A stretch of 64,000 nt of DNA from Hyphomicrobiales bacterium (lineage in GTDB: Bacteria > Pseudomonadota > Alphaproteobacteria > Rhizobiales > Beijerinckiaceae), in NCBI GenBank assembly GCA_900473415.1, contig UCLR01000010.1, positions 61,730 through 125,729 of the forward strand, given 5' to 3'. The position numbers were made by a program, and so were the translations under genes. Shown here piece after piece: positions 62,418 through 64,000 of the stretch. How positions within the stretch are numbered: position 1 is the first letter of the stretch; each line of letters opens with the position of its first letter. The notes below the pieces were generated by a model, which was not told the origin of the DNA, did not search any database, and was given only the letters and a program-made list of their open reading frames with translations.

Positions 62418-63974
62418 ATGAACGGCGCCGACCGCCTTTGCGACACGCTTCTGATGAACGGCGTCGATACCTGCTTCGCGAATCCCGGTACCTCCGAGAT
62501 GCATTTCGTGGCGGCGCTCGACCGCAAGCCCGAGATGCGCTGCGTGCTCGGCCTGTTCGAAGGTGTCGTGACGGGCGCCGCCGACGGCTATGCCCGCATG
62601 GCCGACAAGCCGGCCGCGACCCTTCTGCACTGCGGGCCGGGTATGGCGAACGCGCTCGCCAACATGCACAACGCCAGGCGCGCCCGCACCCCGATGATCA
62701 ACGTCGTCGGCGACCATGCGACCTACCACCTCCAGCACGATGCGCCGCTGACCAGCGACATCGAGAGCCTCGCGCATCCGATGTCGCATTTCGTCCGGCG
62801 CATCGGCTCGGCCGAGGATGTCGGCCCGGCGATCGAGGAAGCCTATGTCGCCTCCTTGACGCAGCCCGGCGTGACCACCGTGATCCTGCCGGCCGACTGC
62901 GCGTGGAACAGCGTCGAGCCGGCTGCGCTTAAGCCCGTGACGCTGCCGGCGCTGAAGAGCGTCGACAGCGCTGTCATCCGCGACGTCGCCGCCGGCCTGC
63001 GCAAGCACGGCGCGCGCGCTGCCATCATGCTCACGGGGCTGGCGCTGCGCGAGAAGCCGATGGAGACGGCGGCCCGCGTCTGCGCGGCTACCGGCGCCAA
63101 GATCTTCAGCCAGATGTCGAACGGGCGCGTCCAGCGCGGCGCCGGTCGCGTCGCCATGCCCAAGATCTACTATCCCATCGACAAAGCGCTGGAACAGCTC
63201 AAGGACGTCGACTACCTCGTGCTGATCGGCGCGCAGACTCCTGTCGGCTTCTTCGCCTATCCCGGCAAGCCGGGCCGGCTCGTCCATGACGGCTGCGAGG
63301 TCGCGACGCTGGCGAGTCCCGGCGACGACCTGCCCGCCGCCATCGCCGCGCTCGCCGAGGAGATGGGCGCGACGAAGATCGCCCCCGCCTACATCGCCCC
63401 GCCGCGCAAGGAGCAGCCTGCCCTGCCGACCGGCGCGCTCGACGCCGACAAGGCCTGCGCCATCGTCTCGGCGCTGCTGCCGGAGAACAGCATCGTCTGC
63501 GACGAATCCGTCTCGTCCGGCCGGATGTTCTACTTCGACTGCCACAGCGCGCCGCAGCACGATTACATCCAGCTCACCGGCGGCGCGATCGGCGAGGGCA
63601 TCCCGCTCGCGATCGGCGCGGCGGTGGCCTGTCCGGATCGCAAGGTCATCGGCATGCAGGCGGACGGCTCGGGCATGTATACGGTGCAGGGGCTCTGGAC
63701 GCAGGCGCGTGAGAAGCTCGACGTGGTCACCGTCATCTTTGCCAACCGGACCTATCAGATCCTGCATGGCGAGATGCGTGCCGTGGGCGTCAACGACTTC
63801 GGCCGCAACGCCACGCAGATGCTCAACCTCGACGAGCCGGCGCTGGACTGGGTGCTGATGGCGCGTGGCATGGGCGTGGAAGCTGCCCGCGCCGCGACCG
63901 CCGAGGAGTTCACCAGCCTGTTCAAGGCAGCGCTGGCGCGGAAGGGACCGTTCCTGATTGAGGCGGTGATCTGA
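62418..63974 (+). CDS. Thiamine-diphosphate enzyme of the acetolactate synthase family
   Basis: 518 aa, shorter than IlvB (~570). N-terminal Pyr domain: RLCDTLLMNGVDTCFANPGT, with the catalytic Glu in RCVLGLFEGVVTGAADGYAR, GPGMANALANMHNARRARTP and NVVGDHATYHLQHDAPLTSD. C-terminal PP domain: LTGGAIGEGIPLAIGAAVAC, ADGSGMYTVQGLWTQAREKL and VVTVIFANRTYQILHGEMRA (GDG/GSG ... N metal/ThDP site). It is typically annotated 'acetolactate synthase large subunit' but resembles IlvX/benzoylformate-decarboxylase-like enzymes; no small subunit gene is near. It has no FAD-region hallmark that I can identify. Divergent from the ABC operon; substrate unknown. Confidence 0.8.
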   Translation: MNGADRLCDTLLMNGVDTCFANPGTSEMHFVAALDRKPEMRCVLGLFEGVVTGAADGYARMADKPAATLLHCGPGMANALANMHNARRARTPMINVVGDHATYHLQHDAPLTSDIESLAHPMSHFVRRIGSAEDVGPAIEEAYVASLTQPGVTTVILPADCAWNSVEPAALKPVTLPALKSVDSAVIRDVAAGLRKHGARAAIMLTGLALREKPMETAARVCAATGAKIFSQMSNGRVQRGAGRVAMPKIYYPIDKALEQLKDVDYLVLIGAQTPVGFFAYPGKPGRLVHDGCEVATLASPGDDLPAAIAALAEEMGATKIAPAYIAPPRKEQPALPTGALDADKACAIVSALLPENSIVCDESVSSGRMFYFDCHSAPQHDYIQLTGGAIGEGIPLAIGAAVACPDRKVIGMQADGSGMYTVQGLWTQAREKLDVVTVIFANRTYQILHGEMRAVGVNDFGRNATQMLNLDEPALDWVLMARGMGVEAARAATAEEFTSLFKAALARKGPFLIEAVI

Positions 63975-64000
63975 CGCTCCATCCTTCTCCCCTCGGGGGA

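Noticed and set aside
62304..63767. 487-codon open frame antisense to the ThDP enzyme
   Set aside because: Complement of a gene with clear ThDP motifs; no recognisable domain.

Overview
The window reads as chromosome of a high-GC alphaproteobacterium of the order Hyphomicrobiales, possibly Bosea-like. The lineage call is an inference. It rests on uniformly high GC, a PodJ-like Sel1-repeat polarity protein, promoters of the EcfG general-stress type, a zwf-pgl-eda Entner-Doudoroff block, a PHA depolymerase, the five-step (HutF/HutG) histidine pathway, and many ABC/TRAP uptake systems. I saw no tRNA, rRNA, IS element, integrase, phage gene or CRISPR array. Coding density is very high, and many operons use 4-bp ATGA stop/start overlaps.

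Layout. 1-4690: start of an acyl-CoA dehydrogenase, a MerR regulator and the PodJ-like protein. 4850-6546: TauE/SafE exporter with a TIGR02186 partner. 6543-10952: molybdenum cofactor and sulfur genes (moeA, tusA-like, mrp/apbC, mobA, a DUF2478 gene). 11132-18103: O-antigen-ligase-like membrane protein, two M20 peptidases, a PLP dehydratase, an M15-like peptidase in a less GC-rich patch, an LhgO-like FAD enzyme and a GIY-YIG protein. 18209-21079: eda, pgl, zwf. 21250-26620: complete peptide/nickel-type ABC importer. 26856-33742: three-gene transglutaminase / permuted ATP-grasp / alpha-E cluster of unknown chemistry. 33747-42561: HxlR regulator, quinone-oxidoreductase-like enzyme, aldehyde dehydrogenase, GST, PHA depolymerase, stress flavoprotein, PAP2, lipid kinase, a further transglutaminase-like gene, and PRC-barrel protein. 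42811-43071: Gly-zipper lipoprotein. 43123-51284: hut regulon. 51393-53699: divergent pair of citrate synthase homologues, one fused to a DNA-binding domain. 53696-54937: cyclopropane-fatty-acid synthase. 55066-58956: TRAP transporter with a GntR regulator. 59103-62171: taurine/nitrate-type ABC transporter with an embedded mismatch DNA glycosylase. 62418-63974: ThDP enzyme of the acetolactate synthase family.

How the parts connect. HutF and HutG complete histidine degradation to glutamate plus formate. HutC lies beside the operon, and a large inverted repeat with two TTGCATATGCAA half-sites separates hutF from hutIHGU. An 11-of-12 match to the same site lies in the intergenic region upstream of the ABC transporter near 62.28 kb, suggesting that the transporter belongs to the HutC regulon. 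Three small genes (PRC-barrel, Gly-zipper lipoprotein, PNPOx-like protein) carry GGAAC-N16/17-GTT promoters and probably belong to the general stress response.

The best candidates for poorly described biology are the transglutaminase/ATP-grasp/alpha-E cluster, the DNA-binding citrate synthase with its divergent partner, the glycosylase inside an ABC operon, and the dispersed palindromic elements around 50.6, 51.3 and 57.1 kb. Function calls come from reading translated sequences and recognising motifs; no database search was run.
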